From Hungatella sp. UBA4396 (lineage in GTDB: Bacteria > Bacillota > Clostridia > Lachnospirales > Lachnospiraceae): 41,358 nt of DNA. The stretch lies in contig DGRE01000043.1 of the NCBI GenBank assembly GCA_002389905.1, positions 1 to 41,358 of the forward strand, given 5' to 3'. The position numbers and the translations under genes are program-made. Below are positions 1 to 6,465 of the stretch, in pieces; within the stretch, counting starts at the first letter, position 1, and each line of letters opens with the position of its first letter. Under the pieces are notes generated by a model, which saw only the letters and a program-made list of their open reading frames with translations, was not told the DNA's origin and did not search any database.

Positions 1-23
1 ATAATTGGATTATACGTGAGAAG

Positions 24-1358
24 ATGAAATCAATTTGGACAGAAACAGCCTCCATCCCCCGGAGGAACCCCCTTCCGGGAAACAAGAGGACTCAGGTTGT
101 GGTCATAGGAGCAGGGATGGCAGGAATATTGACGGCCTATTACTTACAGAGACAGGGATTTCATGTGGTGGTTCTGGAAGCAGACAGGATAGGAAGCGGA
201 CAGACCGGATTTACCACGGCAAAAATCACATCCCAGCACAATATGATCTATAAAAAGATGGAAAAAATCATGGGGAAGGAAACTGCAAGGCTGTATGGTA
301 AGGCGAACCAGCTTGCGGTAGAAGAATATGGAAAGCTGATCAGAGCCAACGCCATTCAGTGCCATTATGAGAAAAAGGATGCTTATCTGTACTCGGTCAA
401 AGAATCGGCGTCCCTTCTTCGGGAAGCGGAGTGTGCTATGGGCCTGGGACTTCCTGCCTCTTTTGAGGGAGAGCTGGATTTGCCCTTCCAGGTTCACGGG
501 TCTGTGCGGTTTTCCGGGCAGGCCCAGTTTCACCCCCTGGAATTTTTAAGGGACATATCTGCCGGACTTACGGTATTTGAGAGGACAAGAGTCATTAAGG
601 TCAATGGTCATGAAGTGGTGACGGACCGGGGAGTGGTAAAGGCGGATAAAGTGGTATTTGCCACCCACTATCCCTTTGTCAATGTTCCGGGATTTTATTT
701 TGCAAAAATGTATCAGGAAAAGAGTTATGTACTGGAACTGGAGCCTGTAAAACCCCTTCACGGCATGTATCTGGGAATTGATTCAAAAGCATATTCTTTC
801 CGAAGCGCCGGGGATAAGCTTTTGTTGGGATATGGAAGCCACAGGACCGGAAAGCTTTCTGAGGAAAGTCCTTTTTCAGTGATGAAACGGCTGGGAGAGC
901 ATTTGTTTCCCGGGACAAAAGAAGGTGGAAAATGGACGGCCCAGGACTGTATGACTCTGGATGGAATTCCATATATCGGAAAATTTTCCGGGAGCAGGCC
1001 CGACTGGTATGTTGCCACCGGCTTTGGGAAATGGGGTATGAGTTCATCCATGGTGGCCGCAAAGCTTTTGAGCGTCCAGGTTGCAGGAAAAAGGACTCCC
1101 TATGACCGGGTGTTTTCTCCCCAAAGACATCATCCGGCTGCTTCTGCCAAGAAGCTGGTATTTCATGGGATGGAATCCGTAAAAGGCCTTTCCTCCGGAG
1201 CCTTGCCAGGGGCTGTAAACTGTCCTCACATGGGCTGCCGCCTTGTCTGGAACCGGTATGACAAGCGGTGGGAGTGCCCCTGTCACGGTTCTTCCTTTGA
1301 ATTTAATGGAAAAATCTCATCTGGCCCTGCACAACAGAGTATTCCATTCATAGATTGA
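24..1358 (+). CDS. FAD-dependent oxidoreductase with C-terminal Rieske [2Fe-2S] domain
   Basis: A 444-residue cytosolic flavoprotein of the DadA/glycine-oxidase-like fold. The N-terminus has the dinucleotide-binding motif VVVIGAGMAGILTAYYL (about residues 25-41), followed by an acidic residue at the end of the second strand (VVLEAD). The C-terminus carries a complete Rieske cluster site: C400-x-H402 with C405, then C418-P-C420-H421-G, matching the CxH...CxxH ligand pattern with the extra cysteine pair. Family members are thought to pass electrons between FAD and the 2Fe-2S centre; the substrate is unknown here. No membrane segment is obvious. The ATG at 24 has only a weak purine-rich region upstream, and the window begins too close to judge the promoter. 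The cotJ operon starts 40 bases downstream on the same strand, so co-transcription is possible. Confidence 0.88.
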   Translation: MKSIWTETASIPRRNPLPGNKRTQVVVIGAGMAGILTAYYLQRQGFHVVVLEADRIGSGQTGFTTAKITSQHNMIYKKMEKIMGKETARLYGKANQLAVEEYGKLIRANAIQCHYEKKDAYLYSVKESASLLREAECAMGLGLPASFEGELDLPFQVHGSVRFSGQAQFHPLEFLRDISAGLTVFERTRVIKVNGHEVVTDRGVVKADKVVFATHYPFVNVPGFYFAKMYQEKSYVLELEPVKPLHGMYLGIDSKAYSFRSAGDKLLLGYGSHRTGKLSEESPFSVMKRLGEHLFPGTKEGGKWTAQDCMTLDGIPYIGKFSGSRPDWYVATGFGKWGMSSSMVAAKLLSVQVAGKRTPYDRVFSPQRHHPAASAKKLVFHGMESVKGLSSGALPGAVNCPHMGCRLVWNRYDKRWECPCHGSSFEFNGKISSGPAQQSIPFID

Positions 1359-1398
1359 TATTAGAAACTTTCGAATAATGAAAGGAGTCATACATTCT

Positions 1399-2205
1399 AT
1401 GGATTGTTACACGAAACAAAGCTTTCCGGAAGCCTTTTCCGGCATGGGCGAAGGCCATTGGGGTCCTGACATGGAGTTTGATATGTCCATGATCCCCGGA
1501 ACGGTCATCCGTCCTGATATGCCCCTGGGCTCCGGCCCGTCCAGGGTTGACCATATGCCTGTTGACCAGATGTCAACGGGAAATACACAAATTCCTACCG
1601 GTCCCTGTCCCTGGATCCATCCGATGGAAACAGTGATTCCGAAAGAAGAGGTCTGTCTGGAAGAACCAGAGGAGGTATCATCAACTCAGTGTCCGCCAAG
1701 GTATGATAAATGCTGTCCGACAAAATGTCCGTCAGCCCAGAAAGAGGCAAAGCAGGTGAAGTGTCCGCCCATGCCTGAAAAAATCTGCCCCGCAAAATGT
1801 CCGGCAATGCCAAAGGAAATAAAACCGGTGCAGTGCCCGCCTATGCCTGAAAAAATCTGCCCTGCAAAGTGCCCGGCAATGCCAAAGGAAATAAAACCGG
1901 TGAAGTGTCCGCCCATGCCTGAAAAGGTGTGTCCGGCAATGCCGTGTCCTTCCGGGAATAAGTGGCAGGCTCCTATGACGTGTCCGGACTCTTATGCAAG
2001 ACCAGCTTGGAGAAAGCGGCCGGAAAAGCCCATGTGCAATCCTCCGGCTATGCCGTATGAAAACATTGACCAATTTCCAGTGGCTATGGCTTATGTGCCA
2101 TGGCAGCAGTGGCAGCAGGTTTATTCTGTAGAAACAGCCATAAACAGAGGAACCATTTTCCCGGATCTGGATAAACCGTTTATAATGGAGGGGTGCCGGA
2201 GATGA
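1399..2205 (+). CDS. cotJA: Spore coat-associated protein CotJA-like, with Cys/Pro repeat insertion
   Basis: First gene of a cotJABC operon. The last ~50 residues (about 219-266: PYENIDQFPVAMAYVPWQQW onward) are a typical CotJA core. CotJA is normally about 80 residues; here the protein is 268, because a long N-terminal region has been added that contains a Cys/Pro/Lys tandem repeat with CPPMPEKICPAKCPAMPKE-type units of 24 residues. I chose ATG 1399 over the upstream in-frame ATG 1378 because AAAGGAG (1381-1387) precedes it. The stop overlaps the cotJB start (ATGA at 2202-2205), implying translational coupling. Known role of the family: coat assembly around the developing spore. The repeat region could form disulfides or bind metal; that is inference. 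Confidence 0.87.
   Translation: MDCYTKQSFPEAFSGMGEGHWGPDMEFDMSMIPGTVIRPDMPLGSGPSRVDHMPVDQMSTGNTQIPTGPCPWIHPMETVIPKEEVCLEEPEEVSSTQCPPRYDKCCPTKCPSAQKEAKQVKCPPMPEKICPAKCPAMPKEIKPVQCPPMPEKICPAKCPAMPKEIKPVKCPPMPEKVCPAMPCPSGNKWQAPMTCPDSYARPAWRKRPEKPMCNPPAMPYENIDQFPVAMAYVPWQQWQQVYSVETAINRGTIFPDLDKPFIMEGCRR
1762..1965 (+). repeat. 72-bp in-frame tandem repeat inside cotJA
   Basis: Copies begin at 1762, 1834 and 1906, exactly 72 bp apart. Each encodes 24 residues of the form CPPMPEKICPAK-CPAMPKEIKPV. The first two copies are nearly identical at DNA level; the third degenerates after CPPMPEKVCPA. A looser upstream half-copy (TQCPPRYDKCCPTKCPS) precedes them. Such an array is prone to copy-number change. 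Confidence 0.9.
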
Positions 2206-2468
2206 CAGGAACTAATATTGAATGCAATGCATTGTTACAGCAGGTGTATGAAACCAGCTTTGCCATGGACGATGTAGTGTTGTATCTTGACACCCATCCC
2301 GGTGATCAGGATGCCTTAAACTATTTCTATTATGTGGCAGGTATGCGGCAGCAGGCCGTTTTGGCCTATGAGGCTCAGTGCGGGCCGTTAATGGTTGAGG
2401 GTGTCATGGATCCAAATTACTGGACCTGGATCAATGATCCATGGCCATGGGAAGGAGTGTGCGGCTGA
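2202..2468 (+). CDS. cotJB: Spore coat protein CotJB
   Basis: An 88-residue protein with the hallmark CotJB core: MDDVVLYLDTHPGDQDALNY, then a C-terminal ...CGPLMVEG...WTWINDPWPWEG block rich in tryptophan. Length and motif order match the family (about 80-90 residues). The start is ATG 2202, overlapping the cotJA stop; GGAGGGG at 2187-2193 lies 8 bases upstream. A GTG at 2193 is in frame but would sit on the ribosome binding site. CotJB is a coat component made in the mother cell with CotJA and CotJC and thought to be needed for CotJC deposition. Its stop overlaps the start of cotJC (TGATG, 2466-2470). Confidence 0.93.
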   Translation: MTGTNIECNALLQQVYETSFAMDDVVLYLDTHPGDQDALNYFYYVAGMRQQAVLAYEAQCGPLMVEGVMDPNYWTWINDPWPWEGVCG

Positions 2469-3076
2469 TGTGGAGATATGAAAAGAGATTGCAGTATCCA
2501 GTAAATATTAAAACTCCCAATCCCAAAATGGCTATGTTTATTATGAGTCAGTATGGAGGACCGGATGGAGAAATGGGAGCCTCCATGCGCTATCTTTCCC
2601 AGAGATACGCAATGCCTTATAAGGAGTGTAAGGGGCTTTTGACAGATATTGGAACGGAAGAGTTAGCTCATCTGGAGATCGTTGCCACTATCGTCCATCA
2701 GCTCACCAGGAACTTAACACCGGAGCAGGTGGTGGAATCTGGTTTTGGTCCATATTATATTGACCATACCACCGGTATCTGGCCTCAGTCAGCAGGAGGA
2801 GTTCCTTTCAATGCCTGTGAATTCCAGTCAAAGGGTGATCCCATTACTGATTTAGTGGAGGATATGGCGGCAGAACAGAAGGCCAGGAGTACTTATGACA
2901 ACATCCTGCGTGTCGTAACAGACCCTGACGTCTGCGATCCCATCCGCTATCTGAGAGAACGGGAAATTGTTCACTTCCAGCGGTTTGGAGAAGCCCTGAG
3001 AATTACCCAGGATAATCTGGACAGCAGGAATTTCTATGCATTTAATCCAAGCTTTGATATTAAAACAGAATGTTGA
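2468..3076 (+). CDS. cotJC: Spore coat protein CotJC, manganese catalase family
   Basis: A 202-residue member of the manganese catalase (ferritin-like four-helix) family, the usual third gene of cotJ. Dimanganese ligands are visible in the expected order: E35 (DGEMGA), E65 and H68 (EELAHLE), E136 (AAEQKARS), and E166 with H169 (REREIVHFQRF). Catalase activity on the spore surface is therefore plausible. Start is ATG 2468, coupled to the cotJB stop, with GAAGGAG at 2451-2457; the longer open frame from 2441 only reads through cotJB. A palindromic terminator lies at 3260-3295. An internal fragment of this gene (codons 31-56) is duplicated at 6329-6406. Confidence 0.95.
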   Translation: MWRYEKRLQYPVNIKTPNPKMAMFIMSQYGGPDGEMGASMRYLSQRYAMPYKECKGLLTDIGTEELAHLEIVATIVHQLTRNLTPEQVVESGFGPYYIDHTTGIWPQSAGGVPFNACEFQSKGDPITDLVEDMAAEQKARSTYDNILRVVTDPDVCDPIRYLREREIVHFQRFGEALRITQDNLDSRNFYAFNPSFDIKTEC

Positions 3077-3259
3077 AAATGACCGGCACGATTTCTCTTT
3101 TTTGATATTACAATCATCAATTTAGTTAAATAATGTTTTGCTTTTCAGGATTCCATAACAGCGATATTCGTTTGGATCAAGAGAAAACCACGGTTTACGG
3201 GTCATATTTACGGTGGGAAAAGGTAAACTATACTCTTTGTCAACGACAATAAAAAAGGG

Positions 3260-3295
3260 GCCGATTTAGATTATTGATATCTAAATCGGCTTTTT
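3260..3295 (+). terminator. Terminator of the cotJ operon
   Basis: GCCGATTTAGAT pairs with ATCTAAATCGGC around a 7-base loop, followed by TTTTT. It is 184 bases past the cotJC stop. A near copy is found at 6407-6441. Confidence 0.85.
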
Positions 3296-3395
3296 CAGTA
3301 AGGTTTATGATCTATTGTCTTATATGTATAGAATGCATCCGCTACTCCCACGTAATCTGCCATATTGTAACCGTTATGGATTGCATGAAAACAGA

Positions 3396-3475
3396 GCCGG
3401 CAAGAGGGAGATCCTGCCGGCTGAGTATGAAATGATTTATGTATAAAGGCTTTTGCCTGTTTGATATTAATATAC
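3396..3475 (+). repeat. Dispersed hairpin repeat, copy A
   Basis: Begins with AGCCGGCA...TGCCGGCT (8-bp stem, 12-base loop ending ATCC), followed by GAGTATGAAA, a T/A-rich stretch and TTAATATAC. The same order of blocks occurs at 25655-25738 with high identity in the hairpin. There is no T-run after the stem, so it is not a standard terminator. Confidence 0.65.
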
Positions 3476-3689
3476 CTGGAAATTGTGACGGGAATTTGAT
3501 GGATATGTGAAAAGTTTGTGAAAGGAAAATTGTATGAAAGAGAAATCAAGAAATGAGTTTATATGAAAAAATAAAATTGCCTAAGAAAATAATAACTTGT
3601 TCTGATCATAAACCAAATAAAATTTTGTAACAGGATATTAGATTGATTAATATATCATTATTATATAATTCATAGGATTGGAGTTAAAA

Positions 3690-4589
3690 TTGACTGATTA
3701 TTTTTCATATTTAGGGTATAAAGAGGAATGTCAACAAGTCCCTGTTCAGTTTCCTCCTCAGCACCAGTCAGTACAGCCAGGGTTAGAAACGCTTATGGTT
3801 CCTCAACCCATTTTCGATAACCCTGATTATATTGGAACAGGTAAGCTAGAAGGTAAGGTGGCACTGGTGAGCGGGGGAGACAGTGGGATTGGAAGGGCTG
3901 TGTCGTTGGCATTTGCCAAAGAAGGTGCTGATGTAAGTATTGTATATTATGACGAGCATGAAGACGCACAGATAACAAAGTCCTATATTGAAGCACAGGG
4001 AAGAAAATGTCTTTTGATATCAGGAGATGTACGTGACGAAGGATTTTGTCAAAATGCCGTATATGAAACGGTTTCCTCTTTAGGCAGTCTTGATGTTCTT
4101 GTAAATAATGCTGGTGTACAATTTCCTCAAAACGGAATTGAGGACATTTCCATTAAACAAATGAGGTTAACGTTTGAGGTGAATTTTTTTGGCATATTTA
4201 TTATGACAAAGATGGCTCTGCCATATTTAAAAAATGGCAGCACAATAATTAATACAACATCGGTAACTGCTTATATTGGAAATGACCAGTTGATTGATTA
4301 TTCTAGTACGAAAGGTTCAATTGTCAGCTTTACCCGCGCCATGGCTCATTCCCTGGTATCGAAAGGTATTCGGGTAAATGCAGTTGCACCGGGACCAATT
4401 TGGACTCCACTTCAGCCAGCCAGCTGGCCAGCTGATTACATTCCAACCTTTGGCTCAAATACTCCAATGAAAAGGGCTGGACAGCCGGTTGAACTTGCTC
4501 CTACCTATGTATATTTAGCATGTGATGATTCCTCATATGTCACGGGTCAGGTTCTCCACGTAGATGGCGGGCAGTCTATGCAATCATAA
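3690..4589 (+). CDS. Short-chain dehydrogenase, YhdF-like stress type
   Basis: A 299-residue NAD(P)-dependent short-chain dehydrogenase/reductase. It has the extended N-terminus typical of the Bacillus YhdF/general-stress-39 group (VPQPIFDNPDYIGTGKLEGK). This is followed by the cofactor motif SGGDSGIGRAVS, the NNAG motif, the active-site YSSTK (Tyr/Lys pair) and a C-terminal VTGQVLHVDGG. These proteins are often induced by general stress or found with spores; the substrate is unknown. The likely start is TTG 3690, six bases after GGAG (3680-3683); the TTG at 3678 would overlap that site. No operon partner: the flanks are intergenic on both sides. Confidence 0.9.
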   Translation: MTDYFSYLGYKEECQQVPVQFPPQHQSVQPGLETLMVPQPIFDNPDYIGTGKLEGKVALVSGGDSGIGRAVSLAFAKEGADVSIVYYDEHEDAQITKSYIEAQGRKCLLISGDVRDEGFCQNAVYETVSSLGSLDVLVNNAGVQFPQNGIEDISIKQMRLTFEVNFFGIFIMTKMALPYLKNGSTIINTTSVTAYIGNDQLIDYSSTKGSIVSFTRAMAHSLVSKGIRVNAVAPGPIWTPLQPASWPADYIPTFGSNTPMKRAGQPVELAPTYVYLACDDSSYVTGQVLHVDGGQSMQS

Positions 4590-4875
4590 GGTCTTGGGTT
4601 TGCCCTGGGGTATACAGGAGTTTTTTGTAAAATAAGTAAATTTGACTGATCATAAGAAATATAAGTTGATATGTGAGACTTTTTATTTCCAGTCATAGGA
4701 AAGGCGAATGCCAACAGGGAGGCAGACTTTCGCCCGATATATATGTGCAAATGCATCGTATATGCTTACTTTTAATATTATACAAATTATTGAGAAGGCG
4801 TCCAACTCCGTCTCTTTTCTTTTTCAGATAATATTTTTTCTATAAATCGGCCATACTAACACTGAGGTGATAAGC

Positions 4876-5031
4876 ATGGAAAAGAACAAGGAAAATCAGG
4901 AATCTGAAAAAGATATGGCTAAGGAAGTTAATACTTTCAACAACCACTGGGCAACGGGACATTTCTTAGGGCCTAACACGCTCAGACATGAAAAGAACAG
5001 AGAGATTTACGAGGAAAAGGACAGCGAGTAG
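4876..5031 (+). CDS. Small highly charged protein (51 aa), unknown
   Basis: Starts ATG 4876 behind GAGGTGATAAGC. The product is rich in Lys, Glu and Asn, with the phrase HFLGPNTLRHEKNREIYEEK near its end and no membrane or signal segment. It shares its leader (TGAGGTGATAA) and the tripeptide-plus GPNT with the next small gene, so the two are probably distant paralogues. The composition recalls small acid-soluble spore proteins, but I cannot assign a family. The stop codon lies inside a terminator hairpin. Confidence 0.6.
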   Translation: MEKNKENQESEKDMAKEVNTFNNHWATGHFLGPNTLRHEKNREIYEEKDSE

Positions 5032-5045
5032 CTGTCTTTTCTTTT
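5020..5045 (+). terminator. Terminator overlapping the 3' end of the 51-aa gene
   Basis: GACAGC-gagta-GCTGTC then TTTTCTTTT; the TAG stop begins in the loop. Terminating ribosomes would cover the stem, so the arrangement is unusual. Confidence 0.8.
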
Positions 5046-5134
5046 ACCAAAACGAAAAGAAGTGAGCCTGATGGCAGTCTTTCTTGCGAATAAAACATTC
5101 TATTCCGGACTACACTATGGGTGAGGTGATAAAT

Positions 5135-5287
5135 ATGGACAAACATGATCTGGAGAGGCAGGAACAGAAGAAGTCAAACAAGTCATTTAACAGCATTACG
5201 GAAAAAGTGAAACCAGAGAACCAGAACCAAACCCACAATTCCATTCGGGAAGGTATGGGGCCAAACACAAAGAGAAAGCCAAGTTAA
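5135..5287 (+). CDS. Small highly charged protein (50 aa), unknown
   Basis: ATG 5135 follows GTGAGGTGATAAAT, the same leader as the preceding small gene. An in-frame start at 5084 exists but lacks a ribosome binding site. The product is hydrophilic (many Lys, Asn, Gln, Glu) and ends NSIREGMGPNTKRKPS. The shared GPNT phrase and twin leader suggest a duplicated gene. A spore or stress role is only a guess from composition. A terminator follows directly at 5287-5308. Confidence 0.6.
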   Translation: MDKHDLERQEQKKSNKSFNSITEKVKPENQNQTHNSIREGMGPNTKRKPS

Positions 5288-5312
5288 GCATCCGATGGGG
5301 TGCTTTTCTTTT
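5287..5312 (+). terminator. Terminator after the 50-aa gene
   Basis: AGCATCC-gatg-GGGGTGCT (one T-G pair) then TTTTCTTTTATTT. It overlaps the first codons of the longest version of the next open frame, which argues that the next protein starts further in. Confidence 0.75.
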
Positions 5313-5989
5313 ATTTAAAAATAAAAACGATTGAGGAGGACACTCCCAAAACACTGGATTCTTTCCAGAAAATGAAGTATAATAATGGTGATAAGAAATG
5401 GGAGAGTGTGCAGGCATTGTACCGAAAGACCAATTCTTACAACCAGATAATCCTTAAAGAACCGGGCATTACCGCTGATCTAATAAAGATATCTAAGGAC
5501 ACGGGGGTAGTCATGGTGGGACTGGACCGCCGGTTAAAAGAAAAAGATTCTTTCTTGCGAAAGGTAAACACAGACAGCGATCATAGCTTGGATTCACAAA
5601 TTATTAAAGATACCATTAATTTAACCAACGATGTTATCCGATATACTTATCAAAGCAGCCCTTTCACTCTGTTAGAATCTTATAAGAGTGTATACAAGCA
5701 GATGAGTAACAAGGGATATAAGACAGTAAAAGTAAAAAACACCTGGCTTGATAAGCGGTCTGTATATAAGGGGGTTAATTGCGTCTTTGAATCACCTGAA
5801 GGTCAGAGGTTTGAAGTACAATTCCATACGCCTGAAAGTTTTAATTTAAAAAACGGGGAAATGCATAAACTGTATGAGGAATCCAGGAAGGATACCACGA
5901 GCCCGGCAAGAAGGGCCGAGCTTAATATAAAAATGTTTGAATTGTCATCCCAGTTGGAGATACCCGCATATATAGATCAAGTGAAGTAG
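5300..5989 (+). CDS. Predicted RelA/SpoT-fold (alarmone-synthetase-like) toxin
   Basis: The 229-residue longest frame carries the ordered motifs of the (p)ppGpp-synthetase fold. These are R78-x-K80-x3-S84-x3-K88 (RLKEKDSFLRK), D111-x2-R114 (NDVIRYTY), a KVKN strand, Y156-K-G-V-N160 (equivalent of GYxGIH) and E172-V-Q174-F-H-T (equivalent of EIQ). Domains of this type occur as C-terminal toxin modules of polymorphic exported toxins and phage MuF proteins, and as toxic small alarmone synthetases. No hydrolase, TGS or ACT domain is present, so it is not Rel. The N-terminus is uncertain: the GTG at 5300 lies within a terminator, GAGGAGG at 5333-5339 has no good start after it, and the first internal ATG is at about 5372. 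It may be a toxin tip detached from a larger protein. A small acidic gene follows 8 bases later. Confidence 0.72.
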   Translation: MLFFYLKIKTIEEDTPKTLDSFQKMKYNNGDKKWESVQALYRKTNSYNQIILKEPGITADLIKISKDTGVVMVGLDRRLKEKDSFLRKVNTDSDHSLDSQIIKDTINLTNDVIRYTYQSSPFTLLESYKSVYKQMSNKGYKTVKVKNTWLDKRSVYKGVNCVFESPEGQRFEVQFHTPESFNLKNGEMHKLYEESRKDTTSPARRAELNIKMFELSSQLEIPAYIDQVK

Positions 5990-5997
5990 GAGGACTC

Positions 5998-6216
5998 ATG
6001 GAAGACTTTTATTTTGTATACGGCTATGATAAGAGCAAAAAGAAGGCAAGACGGCTATACCGGTTTATTGGTGGAGAGTTTGAGCGCTATGATAGGGATT
6101 CGGAACAGTGGAAACCTTCTCCGGAGCAGTGCTGCATATTTATAGGCGAAGATTGGGAATATGATGAGGTAACGGTGGCGGAGGCAGAAGAAATAAAAAA
6201 TATGTTAACTATTTAG
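5998..6216 (+). CDS. Small acidic protein, probable immunity/antitoxin partner
   Basis: A 72-residue protein with an ATG five bases past GGAGG (5989-5993); that ribosome binding site overlaps the stop of the upstream toxin-like gene. The composition is acidic overall (clusters EDWEYDE and AEAEE) with a basic patch KSKKKARR near the N-terminus, no signal peptide and no membrane segment. I recognise no family. Position, size, charge and tight coupling are those expected for an immunity or antitoxin protein neutralising the RelA/SpoT-like domain; this is inference. A strong terminator ends the two-gene unit. Confidence 0.65.
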   Translation: MEDFYFVYGYDKSKKKARRLYRFIGGEFERYDRDSEQWKPSPEQCCIFIGEDWEYDEVTVAEAEEIKNMLTI

Positions 6217-6249
6217 ATACCACTGGCTGATTTTGCCGGTGGTATTTTT
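6217..6249 (+). terminator. Terminator after the toxin/partner pair
   Basis: ATACCACTGGC-tgatttt-GCCGGTGGTAT (one T-G pair) followed by TTTTAT. It begins immediately after the stop codon. Confidence 0.88.
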
Positions 6250-6328
6250 ATACTCATTACACGTGTGGTGATAAAGAACATGGAACTGTCCTGCATGGAC
6301 TTTGTATACTGAGTTTTAGAAATCCGGG

Positions 6329-6406
6329 GGACCGGATGGAGAAATGGGAGCCTCCATGCGCTATCTTTTCCAGAGATACGCAATGCCTTATAAGGAGTGT
6401 AAGGGG
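6329..6406 (+). pseudogene. Orphan internal fragment of cotJC
   Basis: Matches 2558-2635 (cotJC codons 31-56) at 77 of 78 bases; the single difference lies in the CTTTCCC/CTTTTCC stretch. It has no start codon, no ribosome binding site and no 3' half. It fuses at an AGGGG(C) microhomology to a copy of the region downstream of cotJC. Confidence 0.92.
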
Positions 6407-6441
6407 GCCGATTTAGATATTAATATCTAAATCGGCTTTTT
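6407..6441 (+). terminator. Copy of the cotJ terminator
   Basis: A perfect 30-bp palindrome (GCCGATTTAGATATT and its complement, 6407-6436) then TTTTT. Similarity to the original continues through TCAGTAAGGTTTATG and CTATT to about 6463 (original 3261-3316), with one base deleted and two substitutions. Confidence 0.85.
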
Positions 6442-6465
6442 CAGTAAGGTTTATGGTCTATTAAT

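Larger units (their letters stand above)
3077..3689. other. 613-base intergenic region after cotJC
   Basis: No convincing gene. It holds the cotJC terminator (3260-3295) and one copy of a dispersed hairpin repeat (3396-3475), then very AT-rich DNA leading to the short-chain dehydrogenase. A 39-codon open frame at 3133-3252 lacks a ribosome binding site and could be a decayed C-terminus. The minus-strand open frame at 3295-3549 runs across the repeat and shows no recognisable motif. Confidence 0.6.

Noticed and set aside
1384..1400. CATACATT resembling a SigE -10 element before cotJA
   Set aside because: It overlaps the space between ribosome binding site and start codon, and no -35 element is at the right distance.
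1686..2073. Long minus-strand frames opposite cotJA
   Set aside because: Mirror translations of the tandem repeat; no start signals, and cotJA itself is well supported.
3133..3252. 39-codon plus-strand frame after cotJC
   Set aside because: Composition looks protein-like, but there is no ribosome binding site and it runs to the edge of the terminator; at best a decayed C-terminus.
3295..3549. 84-codon minus-strand open frame
   Set aside because: It crosses the dispersed hairpin repeat and the edge of the terminator, has no ribosome binding site and no recognisable motif.
4699..4736. GGCGAA...TTCGCC hairpin with inner TGCC/GGCA, and a 45-codon frame starting there
   Set aside because: The hairpin may be real but is short and without context; the frame has no ribosome binding site well placed and no motif.
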